This document shows, piece by piece, positions 23,778 to 34,809 of a stretch of 64,000 nt of DNA. The notes under the pieces are model-generated. The model was not told the origin of the DNA. It was given only the letters and a program-made list of their open reading frames with translations, and searched no databases. Source of the DNA: Chrysomallon squamiferum. Lineage: Eukaryota; Mollusca; Gastropoda; Neomphalida; Peltospiridae. Both the position numbers and the translations under genes were made by a program. The stretch spans positions 12,575,723 to 12,639,722 of the forward strand of contig CM022677.1 in assembly GCA_012295275.1 (NCBI GenBank), read 5' to 3'. Position 1 is the stretch's first letter; every line of letters starts with the position of its first letter.

Positions 23778-24189
23778 GAGTACAACAAGATGACGAGGTT
23801 TGGTTGGAGATCAGCAAGAGCAGACAGGAAAATTCGACCCTCTACTGTTGTGAGTCGGACAGTACAGGAAAAAGGTTCTGACTTATCCGAGTCTGTTTAC
23901 AATCAAGAATTTGACAGAACTGTTTCTGACTGTCCAATAGTCCAAATGTCTATTATCTAAGATTATCTCCTCGGACACAAATTTACTATCTATACAGACA
24001 ACAATCCACTAAGTCTGATAATAGTGACAACAGTCCTTCCTTCCAGATAGGAAAACAATATTAATAAAAAAAAAACAAAATTCAAAAATTTTAATTTCAA
24101 ATTTAAAATGTGAGGAAGCAGGAACTACAGCTACTGGTGTTTTCTTAAGGAATCCAGGACAGTAATGGTCTGCCAGTATTGGTCAGGGG

Positions 24190-24421
24190 TGTGAAATGTT
24201 ATCTGTGTGTCTGAGGTGAAAGAGAGTTCAAGAGAGAAGAGAGAATATTAGGCAGGGGAGAAAAGATTTGAGACTATTCTCTGCATTATGATTACTATAC
24301 TTTTATAACATTATATTGTTATTGTATGTCATGAAGTATAAATAGGTAGAGAAAATAAAGATGTAATTGAAGTGGAACTTGTGTAGTTTTTGTGTGAGGG
24401 TGTTGTATGCACCTGGCCACA
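24190..24421 (+). repeat. LTR, copy 2 (232 bp)
   Basis: Same TGTGAAATG start and GGCCACA end as copy 1, with one small indel and a few substitutions. It serves as 3' LTR of unit 2 and 5' LTR of unit 3. Confidence 0.7.
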
Positions 24422-26764
24422 AATGGCATCACCTACAGGATTGTAAGTTGTTTAAGTTTACAGACAATTGTTAAATTTAAAACAGGCAGTTGATAAATCT
24501 GAAATGAGAACAATGAAGAAAAACAAAAAGTGAGGCAGCTGGACTTTCCAGAAAAATGCAGATGAAGACGAACTGAATATTTGAAGTTCCAAAGGAACGG
24601 AAGATCAAAGAACATTAACAACACCTGTGGAGAGAGAGAGGGAGAGAGATGCATTACAACATAAACTGGCTGGTGGATAAACATTGACATCATCAGGATA
24701 ATTAACAGACTGACTCTATGATTGTGTTGCTATTTTGTTGTTTTGCTTCACTTTATGGTTAAATGTAAATTGTCATTATTGGCCACAACCAATGAAAGGT
24801 AGGTTATTATGAAATGTTTGAATGTGAATGAATGACAAGTGAGAGTTTTATATTACTTAACTGAACTACACTGGCATTCCCTCAATCAAACTGTTTTAAC
24901 ACTATAACATCTATAACTGATATGAGTAATTGGGGATTAATGGGTAAATTGTAAAAGTTAGGATCTGAGGAATCTGACTACAAACTATAATTGCATAAAG
25001 AGGTGTGGCCTGTAACTGTAAAGTTGAATTTCACAAAAAACCAGTTTTTTACATGTGTGGACACAGTAACGGCCAGTGATGGTCAGTAGCCTTAGATAAC
25101 ATGTGAGGTAAACAGCCCTGAGTGGCAGCAGTTAAGTGCATCTGGAGTAAATTTAAAATAAAATTGTTGGAGAGAACAGTTATGATCTGATAGTTAAAAC
25201 TTGAAATACTAAAACAAAGTAAATGATTTTGTCATTTCACTTAGTGTGTAATAATGAATTCAAGTAAAGTAAATTTGCATTTAAAAAACACTATATATTA
25301 AAATACTAATTTAAATAAAAGTTTAAATTGACAGATATATATAATACTGGCTGCTGGCATGAGCATGGCATAACTTGCTTTTTGTAACATATCACTGAAT
25401 TCCCAGCTGACTTTAATTTATAAAGCTTTGCAAAATGGTGAAAACTAAAAGGCTAAAAGATCAGGTGGCAGAGTTGCAGGATGCTTTACAGGAAGAAATA
25501 GCTGTGACTCAATTACATAATGAGGAAATGCTGAGTCCTATACAACGAGAAAGAACTAAACCTGTTTATTTTATATCGGAAACGAGATAAAGGCAAGCAA
25601 ATTTAATGGGTAAGACAATGGCCTCAAATTTAGAGATTTTCAGGATCAGGTAGAAAGGATATTTCTACATCAGAGCCTTGCAGAAAAGGAGCAGGCTAGT
25701 TTTATATTAGAAGATGAAGCGAAAGAAGAAATTAGGTTGAGGTCACAACAAGACCAAGAGAATCCACAAGTGTTTGGGACCTTCTGCAATAAGACGTTTG
25801 AAGATAGATAATCAGTGGCATGAACTTCAGAAGTTATTTTTTGATCAATCACAGAAGGAAGGCAAATCAATGAGAGAATTCTCTTACTGTCTGTCTGAAT
25901 TATTAGATAGAGTGTACAGGAAAAACACAGCTATGGTGCCCGACAATTTTCTGAAAATGTGGGGATCTGAAAAAAGAACTAAAACAATTAGTCCAGCAGA
26001 GAGAAGGCATGACCTTTCTTCAGTTATGGGAAGAAGCCTTTAAACTGTTGGAAGATATGGGGTGTTCCAGCACTGCAAAACACAAAGTAACATCCAGAAC
26101 ATTGGTTGCAGATGTCACTTCTTAAACATCAACATACCAAAGCAGCATAAGCAGATAGAAAATCTATCTGATATGTTTGCAACTACACTGCAACATATTC
26201 AGCAAACTACTTCTCCACCAGCGATCAACCCTCCTGTTTTTTTATTACAACGGCCCTGGCCATTTCGCTAGGGACTGCACTAGAAGCAGGCAGAGAGATT
26301 TTCCCAGATGTAGGTGGATAAGTAGAAGACAAGGAAGTCAATACCCTGTACACTCTACCTAGGAGTACAACAAGATGACGAGGTTTGGTTGGAGATCAGC
26401 AAGAGCAGACAGGAAAATTCGACCCTCTACTGTTGTGAGTCGGACAGTACAGGAAAAAGGTTCTGACTTATCCGAGTCTGTTTACAATCAAGAATTTGAC
26501 AGAACTGTTTCTGACTGTCCAATAGTCCAAATGTCTATTATCTAAGATTATCTCCTCGGACACAAATGTACTATATATACAGACAACAATCCACTGAGTC
26601 TGATAATAGTGACAACAGTCCTTCCTTCCCGATAGGAAAACAATAAAAAACAAAATTCAAAAATTTTAATTTCAAATTTAAAATGTGAGGAAGCAGGAAC
26701 TACAGCTACTGGTGTTTTCTTAAGGAATCCAGGACAGTAATGGTCTGCCAGTATTGGTCAGGGG
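24422..26764 (+). mobile_element. array unit 3: internal region
   Basis: Same content as unit 2. The gag start is at 25,435, the longest gag frame at 25,774-26,043 and the knuckle region at 26,177-26,362. It has a private change CAACGGCCC (unit 2: CAACAGCCC), and the A-rich tract before the 3' end is shortened. Confidence 0.8.
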
Positions 26765-26997
26765 TGTGAAATGTTATCTGTGTGTCTGTGGTGAAAGAGA
26801 GTTCAAGAGAGTAGAGAGAATATTAGGCAAGGGAGAAAGATGTTCGAGACTATTCTCTGCATTATGCTTACTATACTTTTATAACATTATACTGTTATTG
26901 TATGTCATGAAGTATAAATAGGTAGAGAAAATAAAGATGTAATTGAAGTGGAACTTGTGTAGTTTTTGTGTGAGGGGGTTGTATGCACCTGGCCACA
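26765..26997 (+). repeat. LTR, copy 3 (233 bp)
   Basis: Full-length LTR shared by units 3 and 4, followed by AAAATGGCATCACC, one A more than the other copies before the TGG. Confidence 0.7.
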
Positions 26998-28119
26998 AAA
27001 TGGCATCACCTACAGGATTGTAAGTTGTTTAAGTTTACAGACAATTGTTAAATTTAAAACAGGAGTTGATAAATCTGAAATGAGAACAACGAAGAAACAA
27101 AGTGTGAGGCAGCTGGACTTTCCAGAAAAATGCAGATGAAGACGAACTGAATATTTGAAGTTCCAAAGGAACGGAAGATCAAAGAACATTAACAACACCT
27201 GTGGAGAGAGAGAGGGAGAGAGATGCATTACAACATAAACTGGCTGGTGGATAAACATTGACATCATCAGGATAATTAACACACTGACTCTATGATTGTG
27301 TTGCTATTTTGTTGTTTTGCTTCACTTTATGGTTAAATGTAAATTGTTATTATTGGCCACAACCAATGAAAGGTAGGTTATTATGAAATGTTTGAATGTG
27401 AATGAATGACAAGTGAGAGTTTTATATTACTTAACTGAACTACACTGGCATTCCCTCAATCAAACTGTTTTAACACTATAACTGATATGAGTAATTGGGG
27501 ATTAACGGGTAAATTGTAAAAGTTAGGATCTGAGGAATCTGACTACAAACTATAATTGCATAAAGAGGTGTGGCCTGTAACTGTAAAGTTGAATTTCACA
27601 AAAAACTAGTTTTTTACATGTGTGGATGCAGTAACGGCCAGTGATGGTCAGTAGCCTTAGATAACCACGTGAGGTAAACAGCCCTGACTGGCAGCAGTTA
27701 AGTGCATCTGGAGTAAATTTAAAATAAAATTGTTGGAGAGAACAGTTATGATCTGATAGTTAAAACTTGAAATACTAAAACAAAGTAAATGATTTTGTCA
27801 TTTCACTTAGTGTGTAATAATGAATTCCAAGTAAAGTAAATTTGCATTTAAAAAACACTATATATTAAAATACTAATTTAAATAAAAGTTTAAATTGACA
27901 GATATATATAATACTGGCTGCTGGCATGAGCATGGCATAACTTGCTTTTTGTAACATATCACTGAATTCCCAGCTGACTTTAATTTATAAAGCTTTGCAA
28001 AATGGTGAAAACTAAAAAGCTAAAAGATCAGGTGGCAGAGTTGCAGGATGCTTTACAGGAAGAAATAGCTGTGACTCAATTACATAATGAGGAAATGCTG
28101 AGTCCTATACAACGAGAAA
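26998..28119 (+). mobile_element. array unit 4: deleted internal region
   Basis: Leader and gag start (ATG at about 28,002) are intact up to ATACAACGAGAAA. The sequence then jumps straight into the middle of an LTR (TATTGTTATTG). About 1.3 kb, comprising gag core, knuckle, RNase H, 3' end and the first half of the LTR, is missing. Confidence 0.8.
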
Positions 28120-28227
28120 TATTGTTATTGTATGTCATGAAGTATAAATAGGTAGAGAAAATAAAGATGTAATTGAAGTGGAACTTGTGTAGTTTTTGTG
28201 TGAGGGTGTTGTATGCACCTGGCCACA
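28120..28227 (+). repeat. LTR, copy 4 (3' half only)
   Basis: Begins inside the LTR at the junction in unit 4 and ends GGCCACA. It keeps the TATAAATA and AATAAA elements. Confidence 0.7.
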
Positions 28228-30339
28228 AATGGCATCACCTACAGGATTGTAAGTTGTTTAAGTTTACAGACAATTGTTAAATTTAAAACAGGCAGTTGAT
28301 AAATCTGAAATGAGAACAATGAAGAAACAAAGTGTGAGGCAGCTGGACTTTCCAGAAAAATGCAGATGAAGATGAACTGAATATTTGAAGTTGCAAAGGA
28401 ACGGAAGATCAAAGAACATTAACAACACCTGTGGAGAGAGAGAGGGAGAGAGATGCATTACAACATAAACTGGCTGGTGGATAAACATTGACATCATCAG
28501 GATAATTAACACACTGACTCTATGATTGTGTTGCTATTTTGTTGTTTTGCTTCACTTTATGGTTAAATGTAAATTGTCATTATTGGCCACAACCAATGAA
28601 ACATAGGTTATTATGAAATGTTTGAATGTGAATGAATGACAAGTGAGAGTTTTATATTACATAACTGAACTATACTGGCATTCCCTCAATCAAACTGTTT
28701 TAACACTATAACTGATATGAGTAATTGGGGATTAATGGGTAAATTGTAAAAGTTAGGATCTGAGGAATCTGACTACAAACTATAATTGCATAAAGAGGTG
28801 TGGCCTGTAACTGTAAAGTTGAATTTCACAAAAAACCAGTTTTTTACATGTGTGGACGCAGTAACGGCCAGCAATGGTCAGTAGCCTTAGATAACCATGT
28901 GAGGTAAACAGCCCTGAGTGGCAGCAGTTAAGTGCATCTGGAGTAAATTTAAAATAAAATTGTTGGAGAGAACAGTTATGATCTGATAGATAAAACTTGA
29001 AATACTAAAACAAAGTAAATGATTTTGTCATTTCACTTAGTGTGTAATAATGAATTCCAAGTAAAGTAAATTTGCATTTAAAAACACTATATATTAAAAT
29101 ACTAATTTAAATAAAAGTTTAAATTGACAGATATATATAATACTGGCTGCTGGCATGAGCATGGCATAACTTGCTTTTTGTAACATATCACTGAATTCCC
29201 AGCTGACTTTAATTTATAAAGCTTTGCAAAATGGTGAAAACTAAAAAGCTAAAAGATCAGGTGGCAGAGTTGCAGGATGCTTTACAGGAAGAAATAGCTG
29301 TGACTCAATTACATAATGAGGAAATGCTGAGTCCTATACAACGAGAAAGAACTAAACCTGTTTATTTTATATCGGAAACGAGATAAAGGTAAGCAAATTT
29401 AATGGGTAAGACAATGGCCTCAAATTTAGAGATTTTCAGGATCAGGTAGAAAGGATATTTCTACATCAGAGCCTTGCAGAAAAGGAGCAGGCTAGTTTTA
29501 TATTAGAAGATGAAGCGAAAGAAGAAATTAGGTTGAGGTCACAACAAGACCAAGAGAATCCACAAGTGTTTGGGACATTCTGCAATAAGACGTTTGAAGA
29601 TAGATAATCAGTGGCATGAACTTCAGAAGTTATTTTTTGATCAATCACAGAAGGAAGGCAAAGCAAAGAGAATTCTCTTACTGTCTGTCTGAATTATTAG
29701 ATAGAGTGTACAGGAAAAACACAGCTATGGTGCCCAACAATTTTCTGAAAATGTGAGAATCTGAAGAAAGAACTAAAACAATTAGTCCGGCAGAGAGAAG
29801 GCATGACCTTTCTTCAGTTATGGGAAGAAGCCTTTAAACTGTTGGAAGATATGGGGTGTTCCAGCACTGCAAAACACAAAGTAACATCCAGAACATTGGT
29901 TGCAGATGTCACTTCTTAACCATCAACATACCAAAGCAGCATAAGCAGATAGAAAATCTATCTGATATGTTTGCAACTACACTGCAACATATTCAGCAAA
30001 CTACTTCTCCACCAGCGATCAACCCTCCTGTTTTTTTATTACAACAGCCCTGGCCATTTCGCTAGGGACTGCACTAGAAGCAGGCAGAGAGATTTTCCCA
30101 GATGTAGGTGGATAAGTAGAAGACAAGGAAGTCAATACCCTGTACACTCTACCTAGGAGTACAACAAGATGACGAGGTTTGGTTGGAGATCAGCAAGAGC
30201 AGACAGGAAAATTCGACCCTCTACTGTTGTGAGTCGGACAGTACAGGAAAAAGGTTCTGACTTATCCGAGTCTGTTTACAATCAAGAATTTGACAGAACT
30301 GTTTCTGACTGTCCAGTAGTCCAAATGTCTATTATCTAA

Positions 30340-30580
30340 GATTATCTCCTCGGACACAAATTTACTATCTATACAGACAACAATCCACTAAGTCATCTTG
30401 GTACCATAAAATTATGTGCAGTGGAACAGAGATGGGTGTCACAGGTGGTGGCATTTGAATTTGATGTGAAATATTCAGCGCAACACAATAAGAATGCTGA
30501 TGGTCTATTCAGGAAGATATTTCATGGAATGACATCTACTTCAGTGGAAGCTGCTTTAGAGATACTGCTAGTAGTACAGA
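30340..30580 (+). pseudogene. Ty3/Gypsy RNase H domain fragment
   Basis: One open frame reads DYLLGHKFTIYTDNNPLSHL, then CAVEQRWVSQVVAFEFDVKY, then HNKNADGLFRK. This is the C-terminal half of a Gypsy-type RNase H (F-x-I-Y-T-D-N-x-P-L ... A-x-x-Q-R-W ... A-F-x-F-x-I-x-Y ... N-x-x-A-D-x-L-S-R), with the TDN aspartate and the NADGL motif visible. RNase H removes the RNA template during reverse transcription. It is fused directly downstream of knuckle/gag sequence, with no protease or polymerase between, so most of pol has been lost. Confidence 0.75.
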
Positions 30581-30593
30581 AGTTCCACATATA

Positions 30594-30767
30594 ATGAGAC
30601 AAGTTCTAAACAGTGGTGGAAGAAAAGTCACACAAGCAACAGTCACAGCTGAACAGTTCAATGAAACAATGGAAGCCATAACCTCATTTCCCAGCTACTC
30701 TTTAGAACATCTAGCAGTGATGCAGGCAAAAGACAAGTTAATAAAAAGACTGTTGAGACATGGCTAG
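30594..30767 (+). pseudogene. pol linker between RNase H and integrase
   Basis: The frame MRQVLNSGGRKVTQATVTAE continues to AITSFPSYSLEHLAVMQAK and ends in TAG at 30,765-30,767. The SYSLE-LA-MQ-KD pattern is typical of the linker that precedes the integrase zinc finger in Gypsy pol. The integrase itself is not present here. Confidence 0.55.
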
Positions 30768-30859
30768 AGGCAGAAAACAGTTCAGAGCTGAGAGGAAATT
30801 AGAAGAATCTGGGTTGTTAATACTAATCTGAAAATGGGACAGATTATTTCTTTAAACAT

Positions 30860-32070
30860 GAGTATGGCTAGTGTCGTACCTCCAGAACAATAGCAGATAC
30901 CAGCTCTGTAGTTGATGTCTGACAACAATAAATATGGGTTATGCTAGTGTTTTACCACTACAACAACATCAGACATCTAGTGTATGTCTGACAACAATAA
31001 ATCTGGTATATCACTAGTGTTTTACGACTACATCAACAGCAGACACATAATGGATGTCTGATAACAATAAATCTGGTATCACTAGTGTTTTACCACTACA
31101 ACTACAGCAGTTATGTAGTGTATTTGTGATAATGGATAATGTAAATATGGATATCTTTAGTGTTTTACCACTATATCAAAAGCAGATATATATGGGATAA
31201 TGTACAATAAATATGGGAATCGCTGCTGTTTTACAACTAACTCAACAACAGACTGTACTGTATGTCTGACATGGATATGGCTTGTGTTTTACCACTACAA
31301 CAACATCAGACATGTACAATAAATATGGGAATCGCTGCTGTTTTACAACTAACTCAACAACAGACTGTACTGTATGTCTGACATGGATATGGCTTGTGTT
31401 TTACCACTACAACAACATCAGACATGTATTCGGTGTCTCACAACAATACATATGGGTATCCCTAGTATTTTACCACTACAACAACAGCAGACATGTAATG
31501 GATTCTGACAAATAATATATGTGGGTATCACTAGTGTTTTAACACTGTAACAACTGCAGATATGTAGTCATGTCTGATAAAAATATCAGTATGCTTTGTG
31601 TTTTACCACTACAAGAATAGACATATAGTGTATGTCTGACAAATAATAAATATGGGTATCCCTAGTGTTTTACCACTACAGCAGACATGTAGTGTATGTC
31701 TGACAATAACAAATATGGGTATCACTAGTGTTTTACCACTACAGCAGACATATACTGTATGTCTGACAACAATAAATATCATTATCCCTTCTGTTTTAAC
31801 ACTACAAGAACAGACTTGTAGTGTATATCTAACAACAATAAATAGTATGCCTAATAGTATGTAATAGTATGCCTAATAGTATGTAATAGTATGCCTAATG
31901 TATTACAACTACAACAACTGCAGACATGAAGTGGATGTCTGACAATAATAAATATGGATATCACTACTGTTTTACCACTACAACAACATGAGACATGTTG
32001 TCAGTGTCTGACAGTGATATGGGTATCACTAGTGCTTTCCACTATAATAACGGGTGACATACAGCAAATG
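30860..32070 (+). repeat. ~70-bp minisatellite
   Basis: About 17 units with the theme GTATGTCTGACAACAATAAA, then TATGGGTATCACTAGTGTTT, then TACCACTACAACAACAGCAG, then ACATGTA. Units vary from about 55 to 75 bp. A ~120-bp block at 31,200-31,310 is repeated exactly at 31,310-31,420. Most units carry AATAAA. Short open frames inside are by-products. Confidence 0.9.
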
Positions 32071-32288
32071 AGTGATAACAATTAAAAAGGTAATCATATT
32101 AGGCAATGTCTGTCAGTGATTAAAATAGCTATTAGAACAGGTGAACAAGGTCTGACAAAACCTAAAGAAAACCTAGTGAAACCTGTAATACCCTGAAGAA
32201 GACTTCTGAAAAACAGTCTCCTTTTTGTTTCATAAAGTCCCACACTGAAGCAGTGACTACTTTTCAAAAGTAACTCCTTAAATGAACT

Positions 32289-32591
32289 TCAACTTTTGCT
32301 CCATTTATATTCAAATAACCATATACTGTAAGTACCATTACAATATAATTCATAATCAATCCACTTTTTAGGTCTATGTTTTCTTCTTTCTTTCTGACTG
32401 GAAACTGCTTTGAGTCTGCACTGTGGAGGAAAATGTACAACTGTTGCCAATGCTGAAGAAAACTGCAAAGTGGAGTTTACAAATGTTAAACAATTTAATT
32501 GTTTGACCACATGAATCAAAGATGAATTTGACATAGGCTGAAATGACATAGAGCGAGGTAAGCTTGACACTTTAAATTGGTTATTAGACAT
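32289..32591 (-). other. 100-codon open frame, possible exon
   Basis: A minus-strand frame from ATG at 32,591 with an ordinary mixed composition (for example SMSFQPMSNSSLIHVVKQLN and SQKERRKHRPKKW). It lies just downstream, on the same strand, of exons duplicated from the coiled-coil/NHL gene, so it could be a linker exon of that copy. No homologue is recognised and no donor or acceptor is certain. Confidence 0.25.
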
Positions 32592-33139
32592 ACAACTTTT
32601 AATAAAATAGAATAAATTCAGTGGCTGATCCGGTGGAAGTGAATTTTACTTTTTTTATTATTATTTTTTTTTTTACTGTTCATTCCAAATATAATTAATG
32701 AATTTTACAAAGTCACTGTACTAATCAAAATACATCAAACATGATGTATATTGCTATTTTAATCCTTTTATATAAAAGTTAAAAACATAATGTTAATCTG
32801 AATGCAAATAGGAATATAAAAACATTTGAGAAATTATTTTTATTAAAATTACATGCTGTAATCTGAAATACATACATTTAATACTTTACGTGGTAGGTGA
32901 GATATTAATAACATCAAATTACAAATTTATACAAATGTTCTGTTCACTACTCTATTAGGATGTCCTGCAAATTATTACATTGATTCTATTCATTTTCAGT
33001 ACATCATTTTACAAAAATACAAATGTATTATATTTTCAAATATGTGGTTTAATTCAGTATAAGAGAAAACATTTTGCACAGAATTATTTAAAACTGAAAT
33101 AAAATGGAAAGGTTTACAATGAATAATATATTTAAATAC

Positions 33140-33270
33140 CTGCTGGACAGCACCAAATACTTCAACTCTACTGTAGACTTAGGCTGCTCTTTGGTCCAAA
33201 ATGTCAATCTGAGTTTGTATTTAACAACAATTTCTTGAATATTTTTAAAATTAACAAGCTGATTTAACTT
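33140..33270 (-). CDS. coiled-coil exon, copy A
   Basis: An exon bounded by TTTTCAG and GTATTT. It reads KLNQLVNFKNIQEIVVKYKL and ends VELKYLVLSS in one open frame. The copy B exon (47,781-47,910) is one base shorter. The product segment is helical and probably part of the coiled coil of a TRIM-like protein. With only two exons recognisable in copy A, this copy is probably a gene fragment. Confidence 0.55.
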
Positions 33271-33314
33271 CTGAAAATAAACAGTTTAAATCCACAGTTT
33301 AGTATATTGCTGAC

Positions 33315-33317
<3 letters not shown>

Positions 33318-33381
<64 letters not shown>
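33318..33381. repeat. (GA)n microsatellite
   Basis: A perfect GA run of about 32 units at the breakpoint of the duplicated block. Copy B has a shorter run at 52,717-52,741. Confidence 0.95.
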
Positions 33382-33384
<3 letters not shown>

Positions 33385-33949
33385 AAAATGCAGTGTATGA
33401 TACAAGATTCTAATGTATGTACATGCATACTTACTGGTACATGTTACAAAATGCAACTTCCTACATTAATTTAAATTAAACTTCATTAGGTTTAGAATAA
33501 TGAGAAATACATAAGAAAAACTAGTAATTCACTTGTTCAGGTTTTTTTTTTCTTTTCCAGTGGCAGCAAACTTTATCCTCAGTGCTGGACAGCACCTTCT
33601 ACTGAAACAACTTCACTAGCAGACATCAACATCAATTATGTGCATACTGAAAAAAATAAATAGAAAATAAAATAATAAAAATAAATAACTAATGTTTCTG
33701 TTATTATTAAAATTAAAATTTTGCTGTTATCAGTTACTGGATTATTCAGACACAAAGGGGTGTGGGTTATTTTTGATATACTTTGTATATCCATTATAAT
33801 GATAATGATGATAATGGTAATAATTTAAATAATTAACAAAACAACAGCAAACAAATGATTATTATTATGCTGTTTTACAATCAGTAAAGAGTTGTTACTG
33901 TAAAACTTATTTTACTTACTAAGAAATAAAAATAAGATAAAAAACTTAC

Positions 33950-34050
33950 TACTTGGAATTGTGCAGTCTGCAGTGTCTGTACATCTGATTCATCCTTCTC
34001 CATAATGTAAATTCCCTTTCTAGACAGCAACTGGACAATACTGCAATGAC
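33950..34050 (-). CDS. exon SIVQLLSRKGIYIMEKDE, copy A
   Basis: A 101-bp exon bounded by TATGTAG and GTAAGT. It is open and nearly identical to 53,224-53,324 (SIVQLLSRKGIYIMEKDE, then QTLQTAQFQ). Both copies keep length, frame and splice sites. The family of this exon is not recognised. Confidence 0.6.
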
Positions 34051-34474
34051 CTACATAAAATATTTAACATCAACAGTAAACAATGTTTTTAGCAATTCCA
34101 ACATGAACATAATACTTTCTTTTTATCAATCTACATCTGTCTGATTAATGCATATGCTATTTTGATTATTATCATTCATGCAATATTTCTCTCTGTCTCA
34201 CACACACACACACACACACAAACAAAACATACCCTGCCACTGTTGAGAGGTTAACAAAAATACTAATGATAATAAAGACATTATAGAACAAAAAATAAAG
34301 TGAAATAAAGATATGTAATATTAGATACCTCAATCATGTTACAGAAATACTAATGCTATCAGAAAAAGCAGAAAATAAAATTAGATATGTAATTTATATT
34401 ACAAATATATAAATGTTAATAAGAACAATATCAGTAAAAGTGATTTTAATACTAAATGCAGTAAAAAGGAAAAA

Positions 34475-34800
34475 ATAAAATCAGTGACACTATGGCAGTT
34501 TAGATTTATAATATTCATATAATAAGCTTAGTATTAAAATGTTTCTAAATATAATTTGAATGTTTGAAAATGTTTCTATGTGTGTTTGCTTGGGTAAGTA
34601 TATATGTAATGCAAACATTTGTACACCAATAAAAAGGAAATCAATGACATTATGGCAGTTTAGGTTATAATAATAAGTTTAGAATTAAAATGTCTCTAAA
34701 TATAATTTGAACTTATGTTTGAAATTTTATATGTGTTTGCATGAGCAAGTGTGTACGTATGCATATATGTAGATATGTGTGACATGCACACATACACCTG
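34475..34800 (+). repeat. two-copy ~163-bp tandem duplication
   Basis: ATCAGTGACACTATGGCAG at about 34,480 and ATCAATGACATTATGGCAG at about 34,640 each begin a block containing AATTAAAATGTCTC-like and AAATATAATTTGAA words and ending in TGTGTTTGC. Confidence 0.75.
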
Positions 34801-34809
34801 TATGTTTAC

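Larger units (their letters stand above)
21848..24189 (+). mobile_element. array unit 2: internal region
   Basis: The most complete of the amplified units. After the primer site come about 1 kb of leader without a gene, a 51-codon frame at 22,850, a gag tract in several frames (23,010-23,457), the knuckle region (23,592-23,777) and the RNase H fragment (about 23,960-24,025). A purine stretch (GGTCAGGGG) then runs into the next LTR. Confidence 0.8.
20641..30830 (+). mobile_element. tandem array of deleted Ty3/Gypsy-type LTR elements (5 units)
   Basis: Five head-to-tail copies of one element. Landmark ATGTTCCAGCACTGC-type positions are 20,910, 23,477, 26,062 and 29,856 (spacings 2,567, 2,585 and 3,794; the last spans a deleted unit). 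Neighbouring units share one LTR each (21,615, 24,190, 26,765, partial 28,120). The order inside a unit is LTR, leader with TGG-type primer site, gag, CCHC-like knuckle, a pol deletion, an RNase H fragment, LTR. Unit 1 lacks its 5' part and unit 5 lacks a 3' LTR, so the array has no outer LTRs. Copies look about 97-98% alike by eye and carry the same frameshifts, so amplification was recent and involved an already dead element. Confidence 0.85.
28228..30835 (+). mobile_element. array unit 5: internal region with longer pol
   Basis: Same leader and gag as the other units, but it does not carry the 3' deletion. After the word AATCCACTAAGT it runs on into RNase H and the pol linker instead of jumping to the element's 3' end. 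No LTR follows; the tract fades at about 30,830 into a 70-bp minisatellite. It is the best pointer to the parent element's structure. Confidence 0.75.
32985..34250 (-). repeat. duplicated segment of coiled-coil/NHL gene (copy A)
   Basis: The part 32,985-33,310 matches 47,625-47,955 and the part 33,318-34,250 matches 52,717-53,510, both in the same orientation. The join lies at a (GA)n tract (33,318-33,381). The 4.7 kb that separates the two parts in copy B is absent here. Introns as well as exons are conserved, so this is a DNA-level duplication, not a retrocopy. Confidence 0.85.

Noticed and set aside
21884-28512. Minus-strand open frames of 82-90 codons repeated in each array unit
   Set aside because: They lie antisense in the element's leader; recurrence only reflects the tandem copies.
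31282-31864. Plus-strand frames in the 70-bp minisatellite
   Set aside because: By-products of the repeat unit without start context or conservation of frame.
30860-32070. CRISPR-like array (regular repeats with spacers)
   Set aside because: Eukaryotic context, units diverge along their whole length and there are no constant repeats with unique spacers.
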